Positions 1 to 8,923 of a DNA stretch of 37,032 nt are shown here, in pieces (position 1 is the stretch's first letter; every line of letters starts with the position of its first letter). The notes beneath the pieces were generated by a model. It saw only the letters and a program-made list of their open reading frames with translations, was not told the origin of the DNA and ran no database searches. Location: assembly GCA_017471325.1 (NCBI GenBank), contig JAFUUX010000246.1:1-37032 (forward strand), written 5' to 3'. This stretch comes from Lachnospiraceae bacterium (GTDB lineage Bacteria; Bacillota; Clostridia; Lachnospirales; Lachnospiraceae). The position numbers and the translations under genes were made by a program.

Positions 1-141
1 CTATTCACAGTCGAATCGCGCACTTGCTGCGCGATTACGACCCAAATATTCCGAGCGAGATGGGTTTTGCCCATCGCCGCAGGCGATTTTCATTGGCAAA
101 ACCCGTTACTATCACAGCACGAAGGGCTGTGAATAGTAACA
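1..141. repeat. Structured repeat element (hairpin-rich, probably truncated at window edge)
   Basis: No gene is seen here. The segment folds from nested inverted repeats: CTATTCACAG (1-10) pairs with CTGTGAATAG (127-136), ATCGCGCA (15-22) with TGCGCGAT (28-35), and GGGTTTTGCC (62-71) with GGCAAAACCC (95-104). At the right end, GTTACTATCACAGC pairs with GCTGTGAATAGTAAC apart from one bulged A. Positions 79-141 recur exactly at 6267-6329. The left end probably started a few bases before the window. It could be a REP/MITE-like element or a structured RNA; the sequence alone does not decide. Confidence 0.6.
79..141 (+). repeat. 63-bp perfect direct repeat, copy 1
   Basis: All 63 bases are identical to 6267-6329, and identity stops sharply on both sides. 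This copy sits immediately upstream of the first glycosyltransferase gene and forms the right half of the structured element at 1-141. Its last 36 bases are a hairpin with loop ACGAAGG. Confidence 0.9.
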
Positions 142-171
142 CATAATATTGGATAAACACAGAGGATGGCT

Positions 172-2163
172 ATGTCTGAAGAAAGACAGTTACAGACGTT
201 AGAGGAGTATAAAAAGGCTTACGAGGAGGAGCAGTATCAGAATATGCTGCTTTCCACCCGTTTGGCAGAGGCGCAGGCACTGGCCGAGGAAAAAGAGCGG
301 CAGATCCAAAAGATCAAGACCAGCCTGCCGTGGCGCATGTCCAAGCCGCTGCGGGTGACCATGCATTGGGCGATCCGGCAGAAAAACCGCCTGCACAATC
401 TGGGCGGTCCCAGGGGCATTGCCAGAAAAATGAAGTCCAAAAAGATCGAACTGCAGGCGAGAGGGCAGCATGGCACGGCCAGTTTTCCGACAGCGGAGCA
501 GGCGGCAGAGCAGAGGGCTCATGTATTTCCGGAGGAACATCTTTTTTCCATACTGGTACCGCTTTATAATACACCGGAAAATTTCTTAAAAGACATGATC
601 GGTTCCGTACAGGCCCAGACCTATGAGAAGTGGGAACTGTGCCTGGCGGATGGTTCGGATGATGCCCATGCATTTGTGGGAGAATACTGCAAGGCCTGTG
701 CGGAAAAAGACAGCCGCATCAAATACCACAAACTGGCGGAAAACGGAGGTATCTCCAGGAATACCAACGAATGCCTGAAACTGGCAACGGGGGATTACAT
801 CGGCCTGTTTGACCATGATGATATCCTGCATCCGGCGGCTTTGTATGAGTATATGAAGGTGATCTGTGAAGAGGGCGCGGATTACATTTATTGCGATGAG
901 TGTACTTTCCATGGCAATAGCGTGGATAATATGATCACACTGCATTTCAAACCGGATTTCGCGCCGGACAATCTGCGGGCGAATAATTATATCTGCCATT
1001 TCAGCGTATTTAAGCGCAGCCTGCTGGAGGGGATGGAACTCTTCCGTACCCAGTATGACGGCAGCCAGGATCATGACATGATCCTGCGGCTGACGGCAAA
1101 GGCCGAGCATGTAGCGCATGTGCCGAAACTTTTGTATTACTGGCGCTCTCATAAAGGCAGCGTGGCAGCGGACATCACGGCGAAATCTTATGCGATCGAT
1201 GCGGCCAAAGGGGCAGTGGCGGATCATCTGCGCCAGGCCGGCTATGAGCATTTCAGCATTGAATCCACCAGGGCATTTGAGACGATCTTCCGTATCCATT
1301 ACCCGCTGCTGGCGCGGGCCAAGGTGTCTGTCCTGATCCCAAACCGCGATCAGAAGGAGGTACTGAAGCGCTGCATCGATTCGATCATAGAAAAGTCGAC
1401 TTATCAGGATTATGAGATCCTGGTCATTGAGAACAACAGCAAAGAGCCGCAGACCTTTGCCTACTATGAAGAGTTAAAGAGCCACCCGAAGATCCGCGTG
1501 ATCGAATATAAAGGAGAATTTAATTATTCGGCCGTCAATAATCTGGGGGCGAAGGAAGCAGCCGGCGATTATCTGCTGCTTTTAAACAACGATACGGAGG
1601 TTATCACCCTCAACTGGCTGGAGGAACTGCTCATGTATGCGGAGCGGGAGGATGTGGGTGCGGTCGGCGCCAAACTGTATTATCCGGACAAGACCATCCA
1701 GCATGCGGGGATCGTGCTGGGGCTCGGGGCGCACCGGACGGCAGGACATTCCCACTACCGGGTGAACTACGAAAATCTGGGATACATGGGGCGGCTCTGT
1801 TATACGCAGAATGTATCCGCGGTGACGGGAGCCTGCCTGATGGTAAAGAAGGAGCGGTATTTTGAAGTGGGCGGTCTGGATGAGGGCTTTCGTGTGGCGC
1901 TCAATGATGTGGATTTCTGCTTAAAACTCAGGGAGAAAGGCTACCTGAACATCTGGACGCCGTTCTGTGAACTGTATCACTATGAATCGGCTTCCCGCGG
2001 GACGGACTTACAGGGACCGGGGGCAGAGCGCTATAATAAAGAATGCGAGCATTTCCGCACAAAATGGAAAGAGGTTCTGGAAAAGGGTGATCCGTATTAC
2101 AATGTCAACTTTTCCCTGGATCGCAGTGATTATTCCCTGCGCATGAAAGAAGAGCAGAAATAA
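172..2163 (+). CDS. Two-domain GT2 family glycosyltransferase
   Basis: Probable enzyme of capsule, rhamnan or teichoic-type surface glycan assembly, transferring sugars from nucleotide donors on the cytoplasmic face. About the first 60 residues are charged and coiled-coil-like. Two GT-A folds follow: the first starts near residue 125 (motif FSILVPLYNTP, later FDHDD), the second near 385 (VSVLIPNRD, later LLLNNDTEV). Both keep the acidic metal/nucleotide motifs, so the enzyme may make two linkages. I prefer the ATG at 172 over the one at 166 because AGAGG (161-165) directly abuts 166 but is correctly spaced from 172. A phosphoglucomutase and two further GT2 genes follow on the same strand. Family assignment is firm; donor and acceptor are unknown. 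Confidence 0.9.
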   Translation: MSEERQLQTLEEYKKAYEEEQYQNMLLSTRLAEAQALAEEKERQIQKIKTSLPWRMSKPLRVTMHWAIRQKNRLHNLGGPRGIARKMKSKKIELQARGQHGTASFPTAEQAAEQRAHVFPEEHLFSILVPLYNTPENFLKDMIGSVQAQTYEKWELCLADGSDDAHAFVGEYCKACAEKDSRIKYHKLAENGGISRNTNECLKLATGDYIGLFDHDDILHPAALYEYMKVICEEGADYIYCDECTFHGNSVDNMITLHFKPDFAPDNLRANNYICHFSVFKRSLLEGMELFRTQYDGSQDHDMILRLTAKAEHVAHVPKLLYYWRSHKGSVAADITAKSYAIDAAKGAVADHLRQAGYEHFSIESTRAFETIFRIHYPLLARAKVSVLIPNRDQKEVLKRCIDSIIEKSTYQDYEILVIENNSKEPQTFAYYEELKSHPKIRVIEYKGEFNYSAVNNLGAKEAAGDYLLLLNNDTEVITLNWLEELLMYAEREDVGAVGAKLYYPDKTIQHAGIVLGLGAHRTAGHSHYRVNYENLGYMGRLCYTQNVSAVTGACLMVKKERYFEVGGLDEGFRVALNDVDFCLKLREKGYLNIWTPFCELYHYESASRGTDLQGPGAERYNKECEHFRTKWKEVLEKGDPYYNVNFSLDRSDYSLRMKEEQK

Positions 2164-2164
2164 A

Positions 2165-2184
2165 CAGCCGTGACAGAACGGCTG
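2165..2184 (+). other. Intergenic hairpin between GT2 and phosphoglucomutase genes
   Basis: CAGCCGT and ACGGCTG form a perfect 7-bp stem around a 6-base loop directly after the stop codon. There is no T-run, so it is more likely an mRNA 3'-end stabiliser or weak attenuator than an intrinsic terminator. Confidence 0.5.
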
Positions 2185-2212
2185 CAATTATATAGAAAAA
2201 AGGAGCAGAACC

Positions 2213-3934
2213 ATGGACTATCGTGAAATATTTGATTTCTGGCTGAAGGATGATTATTTTGACCAGGGGACGAAAGAAGAACTGCTGGCGATCCGCAACA
2301 ACGAAAAAGAGGTGGAGGATCGTTTTTATAAAAACCTGGAGTTTGGTACCGGCGGTCTGCGCGGCGTGCTCGGCGCAGGCACCAATCGTATGAACATCTA
2401 TACGGTGCGCAAGGCGTCCCAGGGCCTGGCAGAGTATGTGCTGCAGGCGGACGGGGCAGACCGCGGGGTAGCGATCGCCTATGATTCCAGGCGGATGAGC
2501 CCGGAGTTTGCCGATGAGGCAGCATTGTGTCTGGCGGCCAACGGCATTAAGACTTATGTGTTTGATGCGCTGCGCCCCACACCGGAACTGTCATTTGCGC
2601 TGCGGAAGCTGCGCTGCATTGCGGGCATTGTGATCACGGCATCCCACAATCCACCGGAGTACAATGGCTATAAGGTATATTGGGAGGACGGTGCGCAGAT
2701 CACGCCGCCCCATGATGCAAATATCATTGCGAAAGTCAACGCGATAGAGGATATCCGCAGCGTCAAGACCATGCCGAAGCAGGAGGCCGTGGAAAAGGGA
2801 TTGTATAACGTCATCGGCAAAGAGATCGATGACAGTTATATGGAAGAACTCAAAAAGCAGATCCTGCATCCGGAAGTGATCAAAGCCGTAGCGGATGATA
2901 TCAGGATCGTCTATACACCCTTTCACGGAACGGGCAATGTGCCGGTGCGCAGGATCCTGAAAGAACTGGGATTTACACAAGTATATGTGGTGCCGGAGCA
3001 GGAACTGCCGGATCCGGATTTTACCACGCTGGAGTACCCGAACCCGGAAGATCCGAAGGCATTTACGCTGGCGCTCAAGCTGGCAAGGGAAAAAGGCGCG
3101 GATATCGTGATGGCGACGGATCCGGATGCTGACCGTCTGGGCATTTATGCGCTGGATAAGCACAGCAGGGAGTATGTTCCGTTTACGGGTAATATGTCCG
3201 GCATGCTGATCGCGGAGTACATCTTACGGGAACGCCTGGCCGGCGGGACCATGCCGGAGAATCCGGCGCTGGTGACCACCATCGTGACCACCAATATGGC
3301 AAAGGCCGTAAGCCGTGCCTATGGCGTGAAAGAGATCGAGGTGCTGACCGGCTTTAAATATATCGGCGAGCAGATCCACCGCTTTGAGCAGAGCGGGGAG
3401 TACAATTATGTATTTGGCCTGGAAGAGTCCTACGGCTGTCTGGCGGGCACGCATGCAAGGGATAAGGATGCCGTGGTCGCGGTGATGTGCCTGGCAGAAG
3501 TGGCGGCTTATTGCAAGAAACTGGGCATTACCCTCTGGGATATGATGCTGGAGATGTACGAAAAGTACGGCTATTACAAAGAGGCGCAGTATGCGATCAC
3601 CAAAAAGGGGAAAGAGGGGCTGGCGGAGATCGCGGCCACAATGGAGAAACTGCGCAGCAATCCGCCGAAAGCCTTTGGCGAACTTAAAGTAAAGCAGTTC
3701 CGTGATTACAAGCGGCATAAGACCATTGATCTCGAGACCGGAGCAGAGGGGGAAACGGATCTGCCGACTTCCAATGTGCTGTATTTTGAACTGGAGAATG
3801 ATGCCTGGTGCTGCGCACGGCCTTCCGGGACAGAGCCGAAGATCAAGTTTTACATGGGAGTCAAAGGCAGCAGTCTGGAGGATGCGCAGGCGAAACTGGA
3901 TGCGCTGACCGCGGCTCTGAAAGCAATGATCTGA
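2213..3934 (+). CDS. Alpha-phosphoglucomutase / phosphomannomutase
   Basis: Interconverts glucose-6-phosphate and glucose-1-phosphate (possibly mannose phosphates), supplying sugar-1-phosphate for nucleotide-sugar synthesis. The 573-residue length fits the PgcA-type long bacterial enzymes. Visible motifs in order are FGTGGLRG near residue 44, the phosphoserine loop TASHNP with catalytic Ser144, the Mg-binding DPDADR with Asp303, 305 and 307, and the C-terminal phosphate-binding RPSGTEPK. The start is set by AGGAG about 8 bases upstream. The gene sits between glycosyltransferase genes, and the next gene begins one base after its stop, so it probably feeds activated sugar to this glycan cluster. 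Substrate preference between glucose and mannose is not resolvable here. Confidence 0.93.
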   Translation: MDYREIFDFWLKDDYFDQGTKEELLAIRNNEKEVEDRFYKNLEFGTGGLRGVLGAGTNRMNIYTVRKASQGLAEYVLQADGADRGVAIAYDSRRMSPEFADEAALCLAANGIKTYVFDALRPTPELSFALRKLRCIAGIVITASHNPPEYNGYKVYWEDGAQITPPHDANIIAKVNAIEDIRSVKTMPKQEAVEKGLYNVIGKEIDDSYMEELKKQILHPEVIKAVADDIRIVYTPFHGTGNVPVRRILKELGFTQVYVVPEQELPDPDFTTLEYPNPEDPKAFTLALKLAREKGADIVMATDPDADRLGIYALDKHSREYVPFTGNMSGMLIAEYILRERLAGGTMPENPALVTTIVTTNMAKAVSRAYGVKEIEVLTGFKYIGEQIHRFEQSGEYNYVFGLEESYGCLAGTHARDKDAVVAVMCLAEVAAYCKKLGITLWDMMLEMYEKYGYYKEAQYAITKKGKEGLAEIAATMEKLRSNPPKAFGELKVKQFRDYKRHKTIDLETGAEGETDLPTSNVLYFELENDAWCCARPSGTEPKIKFYMGVKGSSLEDAQAKLDALTAALKAMI

Positions 3935-3935
3935 T

Positions 3936-5261
3936 ATGCTGACTGATATCAAAAAAACGATCAATTATTTTAAAAAGAACGGTTTGAAGGATACCTGGTA
4001 TGCTGTGGCAGAGCGTCTGTGGGAAAAAAGACACTGCAGGTATGATTACGTACCGCCCGCGGAGGAGGAACTGGAAAAACAGCGTTCGATGGTATTCGGC
4101 AGGCCGCTGAAGATATCCGTGGTGGTACCGGCGTATGAGACACCGGAAGTATTTTTGCAGGATCTGATCCTGTCGGTGGCAGAGCAGACCTACCAGCAGT
4201 ATGAACTGGTGATCGCGGATGCGTCGGAAAGCGGAAAAGTGCGTGCCGTTGTAAAGAGTTTTCAGGAACAGTATGAAGGCATCGTCTATATTCCGTTAGA
4301 GAAAAATGCGGGGATCTCGGAAAATACCAATGCCGGGATCGCGGCGGCGACAGGGGATTATATCGGCCTGCTGGATCATGATGATATGCTGACGCCGGAT
4401 GCGCTCTATCTGGTGCGGCGCGAGATCGACCGGGCGGGGGAGCAGGCGGGGGCGCCGGTTTTGGTCTATACGGATGAGGACAAGATGGACCGCTACCGGG
4501 AACATTATTTTGAGCCGCACAGAAAGCACGATTTTGACCAGGAACTCTTATATACCAATAACTATATCTGCCATTTTTCCGTATTCCGTAAGGATGTGCT
4601 GCAGGAACTGAAACTGCGGCCGGAATTTGACGGCGCACAGGATTATGACCTGATACTGCGCTGCGTGGCCTGGTGCAGGGCGCATTATGAAGGAAAGGAC
4701 TGGCAGCAGCGGATACGGCATGTAGGAGCCTTTCTGTATCATTGGCGCACGCATGAGGCTTCCACGGCAGCGAATCCGGCGGCAAAGCAGTATGCTTATG
4801 AGGCCGGGCGCAGGGCGGTGGAGGCAGCGCTGCAGACCCGGGGGATCGCGGCAGAGGTCGTGCATTTCAGGCATCTGGGGTTTTACCGGGTGGAATACGG
4901 AGAGGATATCTTTACCAAACGTCCGGAGATCGGCGCTGTCGGAGGACCGGTACGGCAGAACGGAAAGATCATAGGCGGGCTCATGGACGCTGAGGGGGAG
5001 GTGGTCTTCCGGGCACTGCCGAAGGGTTTTTCCGGAACCATGCATATCGCGGCACTGCAGCAGAGCGCCCGGGCGGTGGATATCCGCAACCTGCGCCTGC
5101 GGGAGGATCTGATCCCATTATTTGAAAAGACAACGGGGTATGACTGGCCCTTTGCGGGCGATGCGGATCCGGAGAAGATACGTAACTGCAGCCTGCGTTT
5201 TTGCAATAAACTGCGCGAGAAGGGCATTACCATATTGTATGATCCATTGCAGCAGGTATAA
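3936..5261 (+). CDS. GT2 glycosyltransferase with a degenerate second domain
   Basis: The N-terminal part (about residues 58-290) is a complete GT-A domain with ISVVVPAYETP, LLDHDD and TDEDK motifs, closely resembling the first domain of the protein at 172-2163. The remaining ~140 residues, including IGAVGG and CNKLREKG, resemble only the back half of that protein's second domain. The nucleotide-binding front half and its NNDTEV motif are missing, so only one active site is expected. The start codon lies one base after the upstream stop with no clear Shine-Dalgarno sequence, which suggests translational coupling. It is probably a sugar transferase of the same surface glycan pathway; specificity is unknown. 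Confidence 0.88.
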   Translation: MLTDIKKTINYFKKNGLKDTWYAVAERLWEKRHCRYDYVPPAEEELEKQRSMVFGRPLKISVVVPAYETPEVFLQDLILSVAEQTYQQYELVIADASESGKVRAVVKSFQEQYEGIVYIPLEKNAGISENTNAGIAAATGDYIGLLDHDDMLTPDALYLVRREIDRAGEQAGAPVLVYTDEDKMDRYREHYFEPHRKHDFDQELLYTNNYICHFSVFRKDVLQELKLRPEFDGAQDYDLILRCVAWCRAHYEGKDWQQRIRHVGAFLYHWRTHEASTAANPAAKQYAYEAGRRAVEAALQTRGIAAEVVHFRHLGFYRVEYGEDIFTKRPEIGAVGGPVRQNGKIIGGLMDAEGEVVFRALPKGFSGTMHIAALQQSARAVDIRNLRLREDLIPLFEKTTGYDWPFAGDADPEKIRNCSLRFCNKLREKGITILYDPLQQV

Positions 5262-5273
5262 GGGAGTGGGCGC

Positions 5274-6266
5274 GTGAATACGAGAGTAAGCGTAGTGATA
5301 CCGAATTACAACGGAAAAGCATATCTGGGGGCCTGCATGGATGCGCTGATGAGTCAGTCTGTGCGCAGTTTTGAGGTGATCGTGGTGGATGATGCCTCTA
5401 CGGACGGCAGCATGGAGGATGTGATGCGGAAATATCCGGAAAACGGTGCGTATCCAAAGACACGCTATCTGAGGCATGCCAGGAACCGGGGCTTTTGCGC
5501 ATCGGTAAATGACGGAATCGCGGCGGCAGAAGCAGAGTATGTGATCCTTTTGAACAATGATACCGAAGTGGAACAGGGGTTTGTGGAAGGGCTGTGGCAG
5601 GAGATCCGCAGGGACGGGCGTATTTTTTCCGTAGCGGCGGCCATGCTTTCCATGCAGGATCCTACGCTGATGGATGATGCGGGGGATTATTACTGTGCGC
5701 TGGGCTGGGCCTTTGCTCCGGCCAAAGACAAGCCGGCATACCGCTATGACCGCCGGAGGAAGATCTTTTCCGCCTGCGGGGGCGCGGCGATCTATCGGAA
5801 AAGTCTTTTGCAGGAGATCGGCGGCTTTGATGAGCGGCATTTTGCTTATCTGGAGGATGTGGACATCGGCTGGCGGGCAAAACTGCAGGGGTATGTCAAC
5901 TATTATACCCCCAAAGCCTGTGTGCGGCATGCCGGCAGTGCCAGCAGCGGCTCGAGGCACAATGCTTTTAAGGTAAAGCTTACTGCCAGGAACAATCTGT
6001 ATCTGCTTTATAAAAATATGCCCTTCTGGCAGGCGGCGGTCAATTTCCCCTTATTGCTGCTGGGGATCATGATCAAACTGTTGTTTTTCATAAAAAAAGG
6101 ACTGGGCAGGGCGTATCTGGCAGGACTGTGGGAGGGCTTTGGCTACTGCCGGGGGCAGGAAGCCAAAAGCCGCAGGGTGGATTTTAAAACCGTGCCGTTT
6201 GGCAGACAGCTGATGCTGGAAGGGGAACTGCTCTGGAACATACTGCGCAGGATCTGGCCGGAATAG
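5274..6266 (+). CDS. GT2 glycosyltransferase, rhamnosyltransferase-like
   Basis: A 330-residue WbbL-like GT2 protein that probably adds one sugar to a lipid-linked glycan intermediate. It opens with VSVVIPNYNG and has VDDAST and LLNNDTEV metal/nucleotide motifs near residues 38 and 95. It also has the GGFDE...EDVDIGWR acceptor-side motif typical of this group. A hydrophobic stretch near residues 255-280 suggests membrane association. The start is GTG with GGGAG seven bases upstream. The stop codon is immediately followed by copy 2 of the 63-bp repeat, so the gene's 3' boundary coincides with the repeat. Family is confident, sugar specificity is not. Confidence 0.9.
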   Translation: MNTRVSVVIPNYNGKAYLGACMDALMSQSVRSFEVIVVDDASTDGSMEDVMRKYPENGAYPKTRYLRHARNRGFCASVNDGIAAAEAEYVILLNNDTEVEQGFVEGLWQEIRRDGRIFSVAAAMLSMQDPTLMDDAGDYYCALGWAFAPAKDKPAYRYDRRRKIFSACGGAAIYRKSLLQEIGGFDERHFAYLEDVDIGWRAKLQGYVNYYTPKACVRHAGSASSGSRHNAFKVKLTARNNLYLLYKNMPFWQAAVNFPLLLLGIMIKLLFFIKKGLGRAYLAGLWEGFGYCRGQEAKSRRVDFKTVPFGRQLMLEGELLWNILRRIWPE

Positions 6267-6329
6267 GCAGGCGATTTTCATTGGCAAAACCCGTTACTAT
6301 CACAGCACGAAGGGCTGTGAATAGTAACA
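6267..6329 (+). repeat. 63-bp perfect direct repeat, copy 2
   Basis: Identical to 79-141. It begins at the base after the TAG of the upstream glycosyltransferase gene and ends 19 bases before the next promoter. The left half of the element seen at 1-78 is absent here. The terminal hairpin lacks a T-run, so it is not a classical terminator. Confidence 0.9.
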
Positions 6330-6348
6330 GGAGATTTTGTGGCGGGAA

Positions 6349-6377
6349 TTGTATTTTGAAACTAAATATGGTATAAT
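6349..6377 (+). promoter_or_regulatory. Sigma-A promoter for sugar-1-phosphate transferase gene
   Basis: TTGTAT (6349-6354), a 17-base spacer and a perfect TATAAT (6372-6377). The start of transcription is expected near 6384, leaving a leader of about 30 bases. Confidence 0.8.
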
Positions 6378-6412
6378 CCGTTTTATGTAAATTTGATATT
6401 AAGGATAGATAT

Positions 6413-7822
6413 ATGATCAGAGACAACCAGAAGGGACTGAACCGCATCCATATCGTAGTGGATGCACTTGTGATCACGGTCTCGTACCTGTTAGCCTGGT
6501 ATATAAAATTTGACCTTTTAAAGAGCGCGGAAGATGCTGCGATAGGTACCCTTTCACAGGAGACCTATTTTTCGGCACTTTATTTTATCATTCCCGGATA
6601 TCTGGTTCTCTTTTATTTTTGTGATCTGTATACTTCAAAACGATATTCCAGCATGGAGCGGGAAATATTTAATATCATCAAAGCCAATACTCTGGGTATG
6701 GGTGTGGTGATCGTGGGAATGTACGCCTTTAAGGTGCTGGATTTCTCACGAAGCATGATGTTTATCTTCTACGGGATCTCCGTGGTGCTGACGATCACGG
6801 AGCGGCAGATCATACGGTCTGTGCTGCGCACGATACGCAGGCGGGGATACAATGTAAAATATGTGTTGCTGGTGGGGTATTCCCGCGCGGCGGAAACCTA
6901 TATCGACCGTATTCTGGAAAATCCGCAGTGGGGATATGTGGTGTGCGGTATATTGGACAACCGCATCCCGGCAGGTACGCTTTACCGCGGGGTAAAAGTG
7001 CTGGGATCCATCGCAAATCTGGATATCATCCTGGAAGAGAATAAACTGGATGAGATCGGCATATCGCTTTCCCTGCAGGATTATGATTATCTGGAGGAAC
7101 TGGTGCGCATGTGTGAGAAATCCGGCGTGCATACCAAGTTCATTCCCGACTATAACGGAGTGATCCCGACCAACCCGTATATTGAAGACCTGACCGGACT
7201 GGCGGTGGTCAATATCCGTTATGTGCCGCTGACCAATACCATGAACATGCTGATCAAGCGGCTCATCGACTTTTTCGGCGCTATCATTCTGATCATTCTG
7301 TTTTCACCGGTCATGCTGGTCTCGGCGGTCCTGATCAAACTGACAGACGGCGGCAAGGTGATCTTTTCACAGGAGAGAGTGGGACTGCACAACCGGCCTT
7401 TCAAAATGTATAAATTCCGTACCATGCGTGAGCAGAAGGAGGAAGAGGAGAAGGAGGGCTGGACCAAAAAAGGCGATCCGCGTGTGACCGGGATCGGAAA
7501 GTTTCTGCGCAGGACCAGCCTGGATGAGATCCCGCAGCTGTTTAATGTGCTGATCGGGCAGATGTCCTTAGTGGGGCCGCGTCCGGAGCGCCCGCAGTTT
7601 GTCGAAAAATTCAAAGAGGAGATCCCCGGCTATATGATCAAGCATCAGGTGCGCCCCGGCATGACCGGCTGGGCACAGATCAACGGCTTCCGGGGAGATA
7701 CTTCCATACGGCGTCGCATTGAATGTGACCTGTATTATATCGAGCATTGGACGCTGATGCTGGATATCAAGATCCTCTTTTTGACATTGTTCAAAGGATT
7801 TATTAATAAAAACGCGTACTGA
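6413..7822 (+). CDS. Polyprenyl-phosphate sugar-1-phosphate transferase (initiating glycosyltransferase)
   Basis: Starts surface-polysaccharide repeat synthesis by moving a sugar-1-phosphate from a nucleotide sugar to undecaprenyl phosphate. The first ~140 residues hold several transmembrane helices, followed by a nucleotide-binding-like domain (VLLVGYSRAAE) common to WbaP/CpsE-type enzymes. The C-terminal third carries the bacterial sugar transferase domain: LIDFFGA helix, KMYKFRTM, TSLDEIPQL, VGPRPERP and RPGMTGWAQINGFRGDT. Length 469 is normal for the family. AAGGA lies seven bases before the ATG, and the gene has its own promoter. A GT2 gene follows within 20 bases. Glucose, galactose and GlcNAc phosphates are all possible substrates. 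Confidence 0.93.
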   Translation: MIRDNQKGLNRIHIVVDALVITVSYLLAWYIKFDLLKSAEDAAIGTLSQETYFSALYFIIPGYLVLFYFCDLYTSKRYSSMEREIFNIIKANTLGMGVVIVGMYAFKVLDFSRSMMFIFYGISVVLTITERQIIRSVLRTIRRRGYNVKYVLLVGYSRAAETYIDRILENPQWGYVVCGILDNRIPAGTLYRGVKVLGSIANLDIILEENKLDEIGISLSLQDYDYLEELVRMCEKSGVHTKFIPDYNGVIPTNPYIEDLTGLAVVNIRYVPLTNTMNMLIKRLIDFFGAIILIILFSPVMLVSAVLIKLTDGGKVIFSQERVGLHNRPFKMYKFRTMREQKEEEEKEGWTKKGDPRVTGIGKFLRRTSLDEIPQLFNVLIGQMSLVGPRPERPQFVEKFKEEIPGYMIKHQVRPGMTGWAQINGFRGDTSIRRRIECDLYYIEHWTLMLDIKILFLTLFKGFINKNAY

Positions 7823-7841
7823 TAAGTTTTGGCGATATCTG

Positions 7842-8807
7842 ATGAAAACGGTTGATGTGGTGATCCCGGTCTATAAGCCGGATGAGAAAACAAAAAAACT
7901 GATCGCGCGCCTGCACAGGCAGAGTTATCCGGTGCAGCGCATCATCCTGATCAATACGGAAAGGTCATGTTTTGAGGAGTACTTCGGAGGAACGGGGTTT
8001 CTGGAGCAGTATGGGGATCTGCTGATCCGGCATATTACGGCAGAGGAATTTGATCATGGCGGCACGAGACGGTATGGCGTGTCCCTGTCTGATGCGGATT
8101 ATTTTATCTGCATGACGGATGATGCGGTGCCGGTGGATGAGCGGCTGGTGGAGGAACTGTTAAAACCGCTGCTGGCAGGAAAAGCAGCAGCATCTTATGC
8201 CAGACAGTTGGCCGGAAAAGAGGCTACGGTTTCGGAGCGGTACAGCAGGTATTTTAATTATCCGGCAAAGGCGGTGATAAAGTCCAAAGAGGATATTCCG
8301 GCGATGGGGATCAAGACGTTTTTCTGTTCCAATGTGTGCGCTGCCTATGACCGCAAAGTGTATGAGCGTGCAGGCGGGTTTGAGCCGCATATGATATTTA
8401 ATGAAGACATGGTGAATGCAAGGCATTTTCTGGATCTGGGGGAAAAGATCGCCTATGTGCCCACGGCCAGGGTATTGCATTTTCACAGATATACCAATCT
8501 GCAGCAGTTAAAGCGGAATTTTGACCTGGGGGTTTCCCAGGCGCAGTTTCCGGAGGTGTTTGGAGGTATTTCTTCTTCTTCCGAGGGCGTGCGCATGATG
8601 CGCCGGATGGCTGCTTATCTGCTGAAGACGGGGCAGCCGCTGCAGATCCCGGGGATGATCATAAACAGCGGTTTTAAGTATGCAGGTTATCAGCTGGGGA
8701 AGCATTACAGGCAGCTGCCCAAAAGGCTGATCCCGCGGCTTACCATGAATCCGGGATACTGGAGATGGCAGGGGCGAAAAAGTGAGGAAGGAACATATAA
8801 TTATTGA
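7842..8807 (+). CDS. GT2 glycosyltransferase, RfbF/RgpB-like
   Basis: A 321-residue GT2 protein, probably a rhamnosyltransferase or related enzyme acting just after the initiating transferase encoded upstream. It starts VDVVIPVYKPD and carries the FDHGGTRRYG motif (about residue 70) typical of rhamnosyltransferase-like GT2s. MTDDAVP is the metal-binding acidic patch, and FNEDMVNARHF (around 185) the downstream acidic motif. The gap to the upstream stop is 19 bases without a strong ribosome-binding site, so translation may be coupled. It is the last gene of the glycan cluster; a separate promoter follows. Confidence 0.88.
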   Translation: MKTVDVVIPVYKPDEKTKKLIARLHRQSYPVQRIILINTERSCFEEYFGGTGFLEQYGDLLIRHITAEEFDHGGTRRYGVSLSDADYFICMTDDAVPVDERLVEELLKPLLAGKAAASYARQLAGKEATVSERYSRYFNYPAKAVIKSKEDIPAMGIKTFFCSNVCAAYDRKVYERAGGFEPHMIFNEDMVNARHFLDLGEKIAYVPTARVLHFHRYTNLQQLKRNFDLGVSQAQFPEVFGGISSSSEGVRMMRRMAAYLLKTGQPLQIPGMIINSGFKYAGYQLGKHYRQLPKRLIPRLTMNPGYWRWQGRKSEEGTYNY

Positions 8808-8845
8808 AAGAGAAGGGGGAATAAAAAGTGAAATATAGGGCTTAC

Positions 8846-8874
8846 TTGAAATTGTGAGCCATATATTGTATATT
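8846..8874 (+). promoter_or_regulatory. Promoter of the ribozyme-nagB-glmM operon
   Basis: TTGAAA (8846-8851), exactly 17 bases, then TATATT (8869-8874). Transcription would start near 8881, about 44 bases before the predicted ribozyme cleavage site, so the 5' fragment released by cleavage would be short. Confidence 0.8.
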
Positions 8875-8923
8875 GAGTGGTAGACATAAAACTTTTCCCT
8901 GACAGGAGGCAAGGGGAACTGTT

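Noticed and set aside
586..1299. Long antisense open frames opposite the glycosyltransferase, phosphoglucomutase, glmS and clpX-like genes
   Set aside because: These are codon-bias shadows: Cys/His/Arg/Pro-rich, without ribosome-binding sites or recognisable domains, and lying wholly within conserved genes.
6267..6329. Repeat copy 2 as a transcription terminator of the upstream glycosyltransferase gene
   Set aside because: The hairpin has no T-run, and the identical sequence also lies upstream of a gene at 79-141.
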